64,000 bases of DNA from Cercis canadensis (lineage: Eukaryota > Streptophyta > Magnoliopsida > Fabales > Fabaceae). The position numbers were made by a program, and so were the translations under genes. Positions 24,061 to 37,300 of this stretch are shown here, piece by piece. Numbering within the stretch: position 1 is the first letter of the stretch; each line of letters starts with the position of its first letter. Location: NCBI GenBank assembly GCA_003255065.1, contig QAOA01005126.1, positions 124,608 through 188,607 on the forward strand, written 5' to 3'. The notes under the pieces are model-generated. The model was not told the origin of the DNA and did not search any database. It saw nothing but the letters and a program-made list of their open reading frames with translations.

Positions 24061-26310
24061 CAAAAGTTTTCACTCTCTGGTGGATGCAAAGCCATTCCCA
24101 AGGTCCTTTTCGAGAACGCAACGACGCAAGGCGGCGAAAAGGATATAAGTAAAAGTGTAAGTTCTAAAAAATTCATTTCTTAAAAAATGATTAGAGAAAA
24201 TTAATGGAGTCACCACCAATCAATTTAAGGCATGATTGAATGCCTATAAAAAAAAAATTGGTCTACGGTATTAGAGTTTGGTAAGAGAGTTGGATACATG
24301 TAAAGAATGAGTTAGCACCTTACAATGCCCATTCTAGTAAACGGTTAACAATTTAATTTTATGTCATCTAAAATTGTTAAATGGAATTGGTCATTAAAAT
24401 AGATTAATGTGTTATTAAGCCATGCTAGTATCTTTGGCAAAACTTAAAAAGATGTCTCGAGACTATTGGATAGAGACAGTGATTGTCATTATAATCTTCT
24501 CCCAACTTATTCCGTCATAGGCAATTTTTGGCAATTTTACTAACTAAGTGATAACTAGATACACAAAATGCAATTTATTATATGTTTAGGAAATGAGTTC
24601 GAGATTCGTGGTAAAAGATTTTTATCGGATATCTATCTTTAAGTCTACCAGTACATCTAGAAAGACTAAAGTGACACTCCTCACCTCCGGAATATCAGGG
24701 AATCGTCGTCATCACAACTATCCTTAACTATTTTCTCGTCGATATTATTCCAGCATAAACAGAAATAATAATAAAATGATATAAAATGCAATGTAAACTG
24801 TGAAAATATAATAATTAAAATAATCAAAGCAATATTGGAATTTTCATTAGACACTCCAATACCTCTAGCATAACCGAGAAATTATCTCTCACCTCAGGCA
24901 ACATTAGGAAAAATTGCCAACACAATTATTCCCTAACTTAATCCATTGTCAGGCTTAGTTTTATTTACAAAAATGATTAAATATAATATAAAATGTATGA
25001 AGCATATTAAAAGAAAAAACTAGAACCTTTAAGATAAAAATAAAGTGACAATATCCATAAACAAAGAATAAATAAAGATTAGAACAACCTAAAACAAACA
25101 AAGGTCCTAAACAAAAGAAAGAGATCTAAAGATAAAAATAAAAATAAAAACCTAATTGAATATATCAAATATTAAAACTCTTAAATAGAAGATAAATCCA
25201 ATAAAAAGATGACATAAACCAAAACATAATCTTAACAAAAAAAGAAAAGAGATAAGAGATGCAAATGGGCTGGCTCAATTCAAACTAGCTCAATTAACAA
25301 ATAACAAATATTAACATGACCAAAAAACAAAGAAAGAACAAAAAAATTGGGCCTAATAGCCCAATTCGTGGGCCTCAATTAATTGGTAATAAAACGCCAC
25401 AAATGCTAATTAAACAAAGCCCAATACTAACTCTATAACAAAAATAAAACAAACCCACCATAATTAAACCTAAAAAAACCCCAACAGCAATGTTAAAAGC
25501 CCAAATGATCCCAATATAAACATGAGGAAGGTAATAATGGTAAGGAAATGGATTTATGATGGAAGAAACATGGGTGAATGAAGTTGGGTAAGTGATTTAG
25601 AAGAGAAAGGAGAGTGTTAGAGAGGAAAAAGGGAGAGGTGTGTACGAGTGTTTGAAATGGTGCAAGAGGAAACTAAATGAGAGAGGGAGAGTGACCGAAT
25701 CGAAAAGTAGAATGGGTATACCCCAAAACGGTGCATTTTGCCTTAGCTGTGGGTATCTGAAATATTTTTTTTTTTTTTTTTTTATGGGAAGGGCGCTGCA
25801 GCGCTAGGTGCATAGCGCCTCAGCAATGCTGTCTTAGGTTGAAGCACTAGGAGAAAGGCATTTCAAGCATTGGGGCGATGGAGTGTTGAGGTGTTGAGCC
25901 TCTGTCCTGGGCATTTGTTGCAGTGCTTTGGAATGGTGTGGCGCTTGGAGTATAGCACCTAAAGCGCTCCTTCTTGGGTCTGGAGCTGAATTTTTGCCTT
26001 CAATCACCCAAAGTGAAAGAAAATCACCCAATATAGATCTCAAAATGTGATGATGAACCCCAAAATTTTATTTTGCCTTGCAAAGAGAGGAAATTTAATT
26101 ATTAAAAAGAAACTAACAACTAGACTTAAAAATCAAAACTAAAGATATAAAACCAAATAAAATAAAATAAAATGCTAAAAACATTTGGGTTTCCTCCTAA
26201 ATAGAGCTTAATTTATAATTTTCAGTCAAACTATTAATAAAATAACTAAAAATAAGAATAAAATATCATATTAAAAGAAGAAGTACTTGGTATCAATATT
26301 AATAAGAAAT
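24061..26310 (-). mobile_element. probable noncoding LTR-element interior or old repeat
   Basis: It contains GGAGTCACCACCAATC and TTAGCACCTTACAATGCCC, phrases I know as common in plant LTR-element noncoding regions. It also has long AT-rich runs and a GC-rich patch with repeated GGGCGCTGCAGCGC / TAGCGCCT motifs (25790-25970). It lies directly downstream, on the minus strand, of the LTR and primer-binding site at 26311-27973, as the interior of that element would. No pol domains are visible. Confidence 0.35.
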
Positions 26311-26330
26311 TAATCCCCGGTAATGACACA
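26311..26330 (-). other. degenerate tRNA-Asp-type primer-binding site
   Basis: On the + strand TAATCCCCGGTAATGACACA resembles the 3' end of plant tRNA-Asp (ATCCCCGGCAACGGCGCCA). Read on the minus strand it is therefore a decayed PBS of the form TGGCGCCGTTGCCGGGGAT. It sits a few bases after the inferred LTR end (CA at 26339-26338), where a PBS belongs. Confidence 0.6.
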
Positions 26331-26337
26331 AAAAACT

Positions 26338-27973
26338 TGTTGTGTAAAAACAGAGCGTAAGTGCACCCTATCATATTATAAGTAATACATTAAAAATGAG
26401 TTACCATTCTCATAAAGATTAAAGCAATTAACTATCAAAATTATGTTAATTCTAATTTTATTTGACCAACTAATTAAGGAGAAATTTTAAGATTGAACTT
26501 AAATAAACTGAAAGTAAAAGAAAGTAGATAAAAATCACGAATAAATGAAGAAAGAAAGCCTAGGGTTTTCGATTTCACTATAACTAATTTCGGTTTTCAT
26601 TCCTTATTTCTTTAATCTAGAATTATCTTTCTGTTTGCTAGCCGAAATTCCCTAATTTACTCATTAGCCTCTCCCGAGGTCAAATGAAAATATTCCCAAG
26701 TTATGAACTTATTTTATTCTTATGTGAATTATGAATAACTAGAATATTCTTTCAATTCTATGGATCTCTTTAATTGACTATACAGGTCATAGAGATATAT
26801 TCATATTCTACATGCAACCTATGGTATTTATCCCAATTAACTAGACACACAAATCTTCTTCCGGTCTCATTGTGATTAACTTAGCAACTAATTGGTGATC
26901 AGACAATTAGAAGCATGAAGATCAAAGATAAACACTCAAGTAAAAAAGATAAATCACAGATTAAATCTATAAAAAAAATTACAATCATTCATAGTTAAGC
27001 TACATTGTAGCCTTAGAAAGAAAATTAATTCATGACTATAAAATAAGACNTATTCTTATGTGAATTATGAATAACTAGAATATTTGTTCAATTCTATGGA
27101 TCTCTTTAATTGACTATACAGGTCATAGAGATATATTCATATTCTAAATGCAACTTATGGTATTTATCCCAATTAACTAGACACACAAATCTTCTTCCGG
27201 TCTCATTGTGATTAACTTAGCAACTAATTGGTGATCAGACAATTAGAAGCATGAAGATCAAAGATAAACACTCAAGTAAAAAAGATAAATCACAGATTAA
27301 ATCTATAAAAAAATTACAATCATTCATAGTTAAGCTACATTGTAGCCTTAGAAAGAAAATTAATTCATGACTATAAAATAAGACATCTTAATGATAAATC
27401 TAAACAAAAGTGAAAGAAAGTAGAAGAAGAAAATCTGATTGAAAAGCTAAATCCGTCACAGTCTCCTTCCTCATGCCTTCGATCTCTCTTATTCAATCCT
27501 CTACTTATGAGATTGTGGAACCAAATAGGAACCGATTGGGAATCCTAATCTAGTCCTAAATTTATCTATTTATAGTCTTTAGGAAGTCTAATTACAATAG
27601 GACAAGTTTTGGAGTCAAAATCTACAAGAATTAGGAAAGAAGATGCAATTCACATTCAAGAGTTCATCTAGGTGCTGGGCATGGGCGCCTAGGCACTGCC
27701 CTCTCTGTCCCATGATGCTGTTTCTTCATCTTCTTCATCATTTGGGCGCCTAGGCCCTCTACTTGAGCACCTATGCACGCCAGGTTTGCCAGGGGAAGGA
27801 TTCATCAGCATTTGGGCACCAAATCCTTTCCTTTTTCAGCTCTAAGTGTCCCAAACCTCTATCCAATTGTTAAAATGGCATTTCCTACAAAATAAGGACA
27901 CAAACACAAGAATAAAACTAACTAAATACTAAGTGGATGATAACTAATTCATAGATATAAAATTCACTCATCA
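26338..27973 (-). mobile_element. 5' LTR of a minus-strand LTR retrotransposon
   Basis: Minus-strand borders are TGATGAGTGAATTTT at 27973 and ACACAACA at 26338, followed by the PBS. It contains a segment rich in GGGCGCCTAGGC motifs (27660-27810), common in such LTRs. The apparent length of 1.64 kb is inflated by a false 335-bp duplication at the N at 27050; true length is near 1.3 kb. No matching second LTR is visible in the window, so the element is incomplete or very decayed. Confidence 0.5.
26715..27384. other. single-N contig join with 335-bp duplicated flank
   Basis: Bases 26715-27049 and 27051-27384 are the same sequence with a few substitutions (for example ATTCTACATGCAACC versus ATTCTAAATGCAACT) and one missing A, directly abutting the N. 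It is best read as two unmerged haplotypes or contig ends. Confidence 0.88.
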
Positions 27974-28132
27974 GTACTGCTCTAGACTTCAAATTCAAAT
28001 AATTATTGATATATCAAATTTTTAACAACAATTTATGAGAAGATGGCTTCTAATAACCAAGTTGATCTAAGCAGTCTGGCATCTAGAATAACCACTACCA
28101 TACAATGCTTAATACCTATATATAATAAAAAA

Positions 28133-29345
28133 TTACATAATCCCATTTCCCAAGAATTTTGTCCATAGACATCTCTCTTTAACATCTAAGCTCAATGCAA
28201 GTTCTAATCCCATAATGCATGCTTCGTATTCGGCTATGTTGTTGATGGCCACAAAGTAAAGCTTCACTGCCAAGGGGATGTGTATATCTGAAGGAGAGAC
28301 AAACAGAATTCCAATCTCGTACTCGTTCTTGTTAGCAGCTCCATCAAAGTAGATCTTCCATGCTACTGGTTCTACCTCTAGTATGTCTTCATCAAGAATT
28401 TGAGGATCAATCCTTTGAGCTTCTAGCAAAGGACCGGCGGCTAAGTGATTAGTGATGGCTTGCCCCTTCATAGAGTACTTCTCATACGTACTAGATGTTG
28501 AATTCATTGATTAACATCAGCCATCTGGAGTCCGATAGGCTTCACTTGAAGATAGCGCATGGGATCTAGCCTAGAAATGAGCCACACAAAAAAGGCTCTT
28601 ACGTAGTGTTGCAGCTTCTTGGTTGTCCATACCATTGTCAAGCAGGTGTTCTCTATCATTGTGTATTTGACCTCGTAGGGAGCATCTTCTTACTCAAGTA
28701 GTATATGGCACTTTCCTTCCTCTCGTTCGGAAGGTACTTGGCAAGCATGACTCCCATGGCTATGTCGATGATAGACAGTTAGAAGAGTTGCTCATTAGGC
28801 TGAGGTGGCATGAGCACTTGTGGGTTAGCTAGGTACTCCTTGATTTTGTCAAAAGCTTCCTAGCACTGATTGTTCCACTCTTTCCGAGCTCCTTTCTTCT
28901 AAATATAGGTTCGCACGTCTTGCTAAATTGGGAAAAAAAATCGACTGATTTATTATAATCTATCCTGGAATCCTCTTATCTCTTTCTCTGCCTGTGGTGG
29001 ACTCATCTTTTCTGTTGCCTTGGTCTTGCTCGGATTTGCTTCTATACCTCTTTGACTTACCATGAACCCTCACAACTTGCCTATCATACTAGCACAATAC
29101 TTGCTACCCATTGCGGTATTTAACCACATTGAGGAATCTGGCATTAATTTACTTTTCTAATTATCCCCTAACCTTGAAATGCCCATTCCGGTTTTAATCT
29201 ACCTCAATTTCCGCTTTACTAGCTTAGCATCAGGATAAGCAGCAATGTGGTGCATTACTATCTCAGTGTTCACTTCAGGCATATCCTTGTAAGACCAGGC
29301 GAAGACGTTCACGTAGACTGATAGTTGTATCATCTTTTCCCATTC
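28133..29345 (-). pseudogene. Ty3-gypsy pol fragment: pre-RT, RT and RNase H
   Basis: Reading the minus strand from 29345, the pieces are: VYVNVFAWSYKDMPEVNTEI (the segment upstream of RT); GFMVSQRGIEANPSKTKATE and EKEIRGF (RT palm/thumb); EAFDKIKEYLANPQVLMPP; and an open frame (28507-28133) with WKIYFDGAANKNEYEIGI and NNIAEYEACIMGLELALSL, the RNase H domain. Frames are broken by stops and deletions, and the catalytic RT core is largely missing. The pattern fits the Tat/Athila side of Ty3-gypsy. Integrase is absent; the LTR at 27973 follows 160 bp downstream and belongs to another element by its PBS position. Confidence 0.85.
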
Positions 29346-31156
29346 TCCAACCTTAACGGTAGAGCCTGTCATTACCATCCTAAGTTCATTTCATCCCATA
29401 AATTAATCTTTTGTACTTCTTCTATGTTCAATTTGTCTTTTTTTAGTGACTTGGGCTAGCTTCTATCATAGGATCAACTTCATTTGTTTTATTTAAATTA
29501 TTAAGATGAGCCCAGGGATACTTGAAATCAAAATTTATTTCATGGAGATTGAAGGAGAGTACAGACTCGACTCATAAATAGTGCTTTTATTTCTATGTTG
29601 GGATGCTGAAAAAGTGAGATTAGTGTAGGTTCAATTGAAGTTTCATTGAATCTATTTAAAGTAGGGTATGTGCTCTGGTGTAAGAGATGTATGTATTTGT
29701 AGGTGTCCAAAAACATACCTTTTTAAAATAGACTTTTCCCTCTTGGAAAAGACGGCTTAGAAACAGAGATGGATGAAAAATTGAATTTACTTAATTACCC
29801 TACTATTTTACACATATGATGACATTGACACTTGTTCTCCTTACAGTTTACACATAACATAAAAACATCTTAATTCAACTACAGATTACCTAAACTTTAA
29901 CCTATATTGTACAGGTGCTTTAAATTAGTGTCGTACTCATTTCCGAAACGTACCAAAAACTTAAAACTCATACCAGAGGAAAAAAATCATTTCAACTTTG
30001 TTATTTTTTTTTAAAAAAAAAATGATACATTTTGAAATAGCTAAAATGTCCATTTTAACCTTATTTTACACTTACTCTCTTATCCCCTATCAACTTTGAT
30101 CCTTCACTAAAATATATCTATGTCACTNTTACACATATGATGACATTGACACTTGTTCTCCTTACAGTTTACACATAACATGAAAACATCTGAATTCAAC
30201 TACAGATTACCTAAACTTTAACCTATATTGTACGGGTGCTTTAAAATTGGTGTCATACTCATTTCCGAAACGTACCAAAAACTTAAAACTCATATCAGAG
30301 AAAAAAAATCATTTCAACTTTGTTATTTTTTTTTTAAAAAAAAATGATACATTTTGAAATAGCTAAAATGTCCATTTTAACCTTATTTTACACTTACTCT
30401 CTTATCCCCCATCAACTTTGATCCTTCATTAAAATATATCTATGTCACTAAAATATAGATATATCTACATGTCCAATTTAAGAACAAGAGAGTTAGTCAC
30501 TAAAATATATCTATATGTCATTGGAGGTCATGGTAATTTACCCATTATTTATTATATAAAGATATTAATAATAGAAATGGCAAAAAGAATAATATCATCA
30601 TGAATAATCCATTTTTCTTTTTTGTTACGAAATACTAGATTATATGTCTTGTTCTCAAGTTGTAGAATGAGTTTCAATTGTATTCTAATTTAGACTTGAG
30701 CATGCTATACCAAACACCTTGTAACTGGATGATATTAAGTGGGATTAGTATTCGAATCCATAATCATAACTAATGTTCGAATCGTGTTGACTTCCAATTT
30801 TGTATCTCTCCAATATTATTTGGCAATCATATTGCCTCAATAACATCCTTATTTTGATAATACTTGAGAATAATATATAACATGATCTCAGAGTTGACAC
30901 ATTACGAGAAGATATTCAGCTGTTACCTTCATAGACCAAATTCTCACAGGCAAGTTTCGAATTGGGCCCAGGTCATGACCCAAACTCCTAAAGCCCATAT
31001 GGGCCCTGGCCCAACCCGACCTGACCCATAAACAGGTCTAGAATTTCCAATAAAACATATGTCTTAACTCACAATAATATTCCTTCTAAAACCAAAGGAT
31101 ATCCAAACTTAAAGCATGGTGGTTATCATAATGCATTTATGCTTGAGAGATATATA
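29346..31156. other. intergenic DNA downstream of the CCR-like gene
   Basis: This is repetitive, mostly AT-rich sequence. It includes a false 320-bp duplication at the N at 30128 and a GC-rich patch with GGGCCCAGGTCATGACCC and GGGCCCTGGCCC (about 30960-31030). There are no domains or complete ORFs. The 3' UTR of the CCR-like gene should lie in the last few hundred bases; an ATAAATGCA element on the minus strand near 31135 is a weak poly(A) signal candidate. Confidence 0.4.
29808..30449. other. single-N contig join with 320-bp duplicated flank
   Basis: Bases 29808-30127 and 30129-30449 are near-identical (TTACACATATGATGAC at both starts, TCTATGTCACT at both ends) and abut the N at 30128. Confidence 0.88.
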
Positions 31157-31301
31157 TCACAAGTTAGATAACTTCTTCTCTTTCAAGCTTTCCACAGTCT
31201 CCTTGAGGCTCACCTCCAAAGGAATAAATTCAACTCCCAAGCTCTTTGCCTTTTCTTTGGAAACCTGATACGTTGGCACATAGGGCTTATCATCCGCACA
31301 C
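31157..31301 (-). CDS. CCR-like exon 6 (C terminus, residues 278-325)
   Basis: The acceptor is TTTGTCAG. Encodes [20 protein letters not shown] and ends [12 protein letters not shown] with TGA at 31159-31157, as expected for the family. Confidence 0.92.
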
Positions 31302-34300
31302 CTGACAAAGTTATTTAGAAAGTGAGAAATGAAATAAGCAAAATCAGGAACAAAAACTGGAATTATCTAAATATATACATTTGAGATATTACAAAAGTGA
31401 TGGTGCAAACCATTTTGGTCATCCAAAATGACGTGAGATGTATATCACCACAACCGAAGGTGGTTGTAAGCTACCTAGGGGGTAGCACTACACTGAATGA
31501 CTCATTTTTTCGAGATTTTTGCAATGAAATCAATTTCAGGATGAGTTCCACCAGAACCCTCTCAATGAAAAAAGGTAGCTTAGAAACCACCATAACCAAA
31601 AGCCACTACAATTGAGTCTCATGACCAGGGTATCACACAATTTAAAGCAATCTCGATGTATCTAAAACTAAAAGATTAAAAAGAAGGAATGGAAGAAGCA
31701 AGAAAAGGCTACAATAATTGAACACCCTGCCTAATCCTTTTCCTCTTTGATTTCACAATCCATTGGTCCAGGGACTGACTAGGTCCACAAACCCTTGCTT
31801 CTATAGTTTACAGATATAATAGAGAAAATATTTGTTGGAGGAATACATACTTTTTACATATTTATATAATTATTTTATTTATTGTGGCCATGAATATGCA
31901 TTTCAAGGTCAGTACATAAACAATGATCAAAATATAGAACACTAACATGAACCGTCCTTTGGTGAAAGGTTAAAAGGAAAGCACCGATTAAACATTAACA
32001 AAAGCTTGCACAGGATTATAACACCAAACGTTGAGACCAAGAAGGCACTCTGCTGCAAGCTAAATGCAAAACAATCAACAAAATTTTGGGTCAAGAATTT
32101 ATGAGAGTTTAAGATTTAAAATTTCATTTTGGAATGACATCCAGACTAATAGAAGGGTAACATATAACAGAAGATTAGTAAGAGTAGAGGTGAACATGGT
32201 AAATTCTAGATATGCTAATATACAATTAGCATTTCATAATCATAAATCAAAATCTGAAAAATTGCAGAGATTAGTAACATCTTTCCTAGACACCACTTCA
32301 CCATATGAGAAGACCTTTCAGCATGAAATAAACAGGAAAAAAGTTATTATATAAACTTATTATATGAAATCTTAGTATTATATAAACTATTACTAGATCC
32401 ATACTTAACAACTAAAACTTTTGGTAATTGCTTCTTCGTACATTCAGAATCTTTGTAACATACAGGACTCTAGTGTCACATACAGAAACTTCTGAATCGG
32501 AATCTCTTCTGGCTTTGCTTGATTCAGCTTTTCTGAGTTCTTCTACTTATTGGGCAATTTGAACTTCTGATTCCTCTGGTGTGTTACCTAGCAACACTTA
32601 GTTTGATTTTGTTGCGCAGTCTCGTTTTTTTTGCCAACCCCATTCAGAAATCCAAAGTCCCTTTTGAGATTAAGTCTTTCATTTGAACAGCAATATTCAA
32701 CAGGGTAATACTATTGCCCTGTTACAGATTTGAAGACCACAAAGAACTTTCTCCAGATATGTGCATCATGTGCTGCAGAAATTGTTGCACATTTGTTTTT
32801 ATACGTTGGTTAAGGATTTTTCATGTTTTTGTTGAATCCTGTGTAAGTCCACTTATCTTACTGTCCAAGTTTTCCTTATGACTTTAGGATTAGAATGAGG
32901 CGTCTTTTTTGAGAGAATTAGGATTCGATTCCCAATCCTTGTAGGATAAGTTACAGAAGAATATAATTCAAGGGTTGTAATGCTTCTTTTTTTTGTTTTT
33001 TTTTTTTTGTTTTTTTGTTTCTTTTTTTTTTTTGGNTTTTTTTTTTTTTTTTTTTTTTGGTAGATCAGTATTATGATAATTCAGTAGTTTTATTCTAACA
33101 AGATTTCCTCTAATTTCCAGGTTGTTCAACCAGCCAACTTTGGCTGAAGAACCAGCTACTGATTGGCTGTATTCAGATCTCTTTTACCCATTCTCTCTAT
33201 TTATCTCTTGAACCTGGTAGAATTGTTTCTAGGCTTTCTGTCCTGCATCAATTGTACTAGTGCCTAACTGACCAAGTCGTCTACAGTTCACTTCCTGCCA
33301 CACTCAGTCTAATAATTAAAATTTCAGTATAAACTACAATTTAGTTTGACGTCATGTTTGAATACAGTGGGCTTTGCATGTGCAGGAGCATGTCAAAGTT
33401 ATAGAGCCCTTGCATGGCAGATAAAGATTGAAAGATTCTTCTACATAGAACATATACACAGGCTTATCAACTATCACAGTTGATAACCTATATTGAGCTC
33501 AGATATGCAAAGTTTTTCAGTAATAAATTATTTAAAATACAAAATTTAAACCCACCTGAACTAACTAAACTATGTGCTCTATTGGACAGCCATAACCTAA
33601 CATGAGAATATACCGCATGGACAATTACAAAAGTGGAAAAACAACAGAGGTAAGTCACACATCGAGATTTCAGAAAAGAGGCAAAAAAAGAACTTAGCCT
33701 GACTTGCTTCAGCTGAAATGATATCATTTTACTAAGATCCAGGGGTAAATGAACAAGTCAACTACTTAGCTTATAAAGATATAACGTTACTTTATGCAAA
33801 TTAAGAAAAACTTAAATGAAGAATAATAGAAAATGGGTTCGCCAAATGGAGTTCCAAATACATATATTGTATCCATTCTTTAAGTTATAGAAATGAATAA
33901 ACTTACTTATCTGGCAGTTGCAATGTTGGGTATAGCTCACGCAAAATCCTCACAACTTCTGAGAAGTGTGCCACTCTCTCAACCAAAACGTATCTTCCAC
34001 TGGCTGAAGGAATCTCAAAAGCCCGAATATGGGCATTCGCAACATCTTTCACATTGATCCATCCAAAAGATAAATTTGGAAAGGTCTGTGCACCTGCAAC
34101 AAACAAGTAAATAAGTGTCCCTATATTGAGCATCAGAAGATTCAGAACAAAATTCTTGCTCCTGGGGGCAAAACTAAAATGTATATAAGACACATTGCAA
34201 ATCCAATACACACACACACAATGTTATACTTAAAAATAAAGTATAATTTTTAAAAAAAAGTATGTTATCTAAAATTTTTAAGTTTATTCCATTTACAAGC

Positions 34301-37300
34301 ACAATATATACTTTCTATTGTTTCAAATTGATTATCAAATTAGTAAACAAGGAATTTACTCTATGACTAACTTCTTATTTTATAATTATTATTATTACAT
34401 TCTATTTAGTATATTTTTTTTATAATAAAATTTATAACAATGATTAATTATATTAATTAAAATTTGAATCTACAATTCAAGTCGCTACCTACTAGTTCAA
34501 CCAGTGACCTGTGACCAATAGTCCCTTGACCGTGTTATTTTTATTGTGCTTAGTATGGGTAATACAGGCTTTTTGTGTATGTTTAGTATATGTATTATAG
34601 GATTTAAATGTTTATAGGTAATCACCACAATTACTATTCTCTATCTCCGTCCATGGTTCCTATGCTGCAAGTTAACATATGAATCCTAAAATAGTGTCTT
34701 TTTTCATATTTGATTTTATATGGACAGTATTAACATATAAACCCAGAGGGAACCTGTTGTGTAACCCTTTAGACTTGAGCGGTAACAATTTGTATTAGAG
34801 GGTAATTACCAACTATGCATGCAACTTGAAACTCAATCTGAGTTGAAAACAAATAAAAAATTCTGATAAAGAATAATCATGATCCTTTTTTCCTGTTCGG
34901 TATAATCAAAGTCAAGTATACAAGACAAGAGTAAGAGTATAGCACATTATTCAGGCTAAAAAATAAGGGAAGATATTCTGATCTGGCCTAAAGATAAACA
35001 TTGTGATTTCAGTGTACATATCATACCTCAACAGTTACTGATTATTATTACAACCCTACTTTAATTATATATTTCTTTTGCCTTTTAAATATTATGACCC
35101 TAATCTCTATCCCTTTTAATCACTAGAGCGCAAAAAAGTAGTTGAGTGTAAAAAGAAAAAGTAATACAAAAGCAGATACTAGGATTTTTTAACAGCACAA
35201 ACCTTGCGAGTAATACTAATAACTATTACCATTTGTCAGGTTTAAAACTGCCTCAGCACTTGTGTTAAGTGTTGGTTGCAAGAGAGGGCCTATCACCATT
35301 GCCGGGTTAATAGCAACCATATCAATGTTGTTTTCTTTTACAAATTTCCAGGCAGCTTCCTCAGCCAAAGTCTTTGAAAGTACATACCACATCTGAAAGC
35401 ACAAAATAGGAAAAGGAAAGAGATATAAAAAGCATTGCAACATACTATACATGAAAATCATTATGTTTGCACACAATGGAACAAATGTTACTAAGTCCAT
35501 TGCAATTCTTCTATGCATACAAGGCTGGAAGTACTAAGCTGTCCTAAAATGATATTAGCATGAAGGAAAACTCAATTTATACAAGGTCAGAAGTACTAAG
35601 CTCTCTTCATGTATAGGAGCATATCTAACACCCAGGATGTTTGCAAAATTACAAAAATTTCCAATTCATCAAAACTTTGACAGGGTAAAGCTTGTTGAAA
35701 AGGTGATTACTCAGAAGTAGTAAAATGAAAGCAAACAAAAGCAAAGCTCACCCTATTTATATGGGCCCCTAGCATCTCAAAATGTGCAAAAATAAAAGAA
35801 TTACTCCAAAAGGGATTAATTACAAAAAGTTACAGTTCATGCAGCTACCTGGCATGTAGTGCCGCCTGCAATAAATTATAGATCCCTAAATCAAGGACAT
35901 TCAGTGAATCAGATATCCAATTCCTAGTAAAAGGAATTTACGTAATTGGCTATATGGGGCTAAACTATTCTCAGTAAGTTTTATATTAAGTCAGGGTACT
36001 GGAAGATCCAACTAACCAAATAAAAATGGGAGAAAAAAAAAGCATAGTACTGCCTCAAATAAGCCCTTTGGGAATTATGAATGGAATGTATTCCATCCAG
36101 ATTAAAATTGTAAAGTCTGAATAACAACAAATTATGAATCATATTTTTGACACATATACACTGGTATTATCTAATCTCATAATTTATCATTCAAACACTT
36201 CAATACTTCCTTATATGTGATAAAATGGCAGGTATAGTAGCCTCTGCTGGGAATAAGAAATGTTCTAGACTAATATCATTTCTGGCACAAAATATATGCT
36301 GACCTGAGGGACACTAATTCTCATTAACAGTGCAATGCAATTTGACAACAAGATTTCTGATGCAATTCAGGATAAAATTCAATCAGAAAAGATTCATAGG
36401 ATATTTAAATTACAAAGTAGATTTTTGTAAAAAATATTAAAAATAAATAAAATAAAAATATTGCTTTTGATTGCCAATCTCTCTTTCAGAGTTTAAAGAA
36501 AATCCTCCTAACTGGAGACATCCATGCTGGAGCAGCTTGAAAAATTAAGATTAAAGCTAAAGATCTTACATGTCTAGAACTCCCTAACCCCTAATCCTTA
36601 ATCCCAAAGCCTTTAAGCAGTTGGATGCTTTTGACAAAGGATAATGGGCAACATTAGTACAAAAGCTTTTTCACAAGAAGGAAATAATTAGATAAAAATC
36701 TGATTCATGGGGGGAGCCCAATCAAAACATTCCACAGTCAAGCAAGAGTTATTCTCTTTTGTATTATGTATCCCTAAATTTAAAATTGATGTTTTAAACT
36801 AAACTATTATTATAAGTAGGTTTACAATCCACAAAAGATAATTGTTCTATGAATGAAAAAGTTACTTGTTTAATTCTTCTTCTTGTAGAATTAGACTGAG
36901 GTTGTTAGAGTGTGCATGTGCTTCAGTGTATTTTGATTAATGAACTTGCCTCTCCTTTCTAAAATTTGAGTACTACTGAGCATCATCTGCTGTGTTATTT
37001 ACTACACTTCCTTTATTTGCTCATGCTTGTTTACTTCATGCACCATTTGGTATTAAGATTAGTCTAATTCACACAAACCTGCATAAGAGACGACCCTTAT
37101 TAAGAAAATCTTTCCAGAATTGTAGAGCTCCATCAAGAGTTTTTGCATCTTCTATTATGCTAACAGAACGTGAAAGCAATATAGATCAGTTAAAGGAACA
37201 ATTCAGAGTGAAGAGCATGTCAGTCACCACTCATTATAGGGCAGAGCAGTTTCAGATAAAAGGTCCAATAGACTACCATCTCCAGTTCCATCAGAAATGA

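Noticed and set aside
32829..33250. A copia solo LTR in intron 5 (TGTTGAATCC ... TTCTAACA or ... TCCTGCA)
   Set aside because: The composition is suggestive, but I found no matching target-site duplication, and the T-rich block with an N blocks a reliable boundary.
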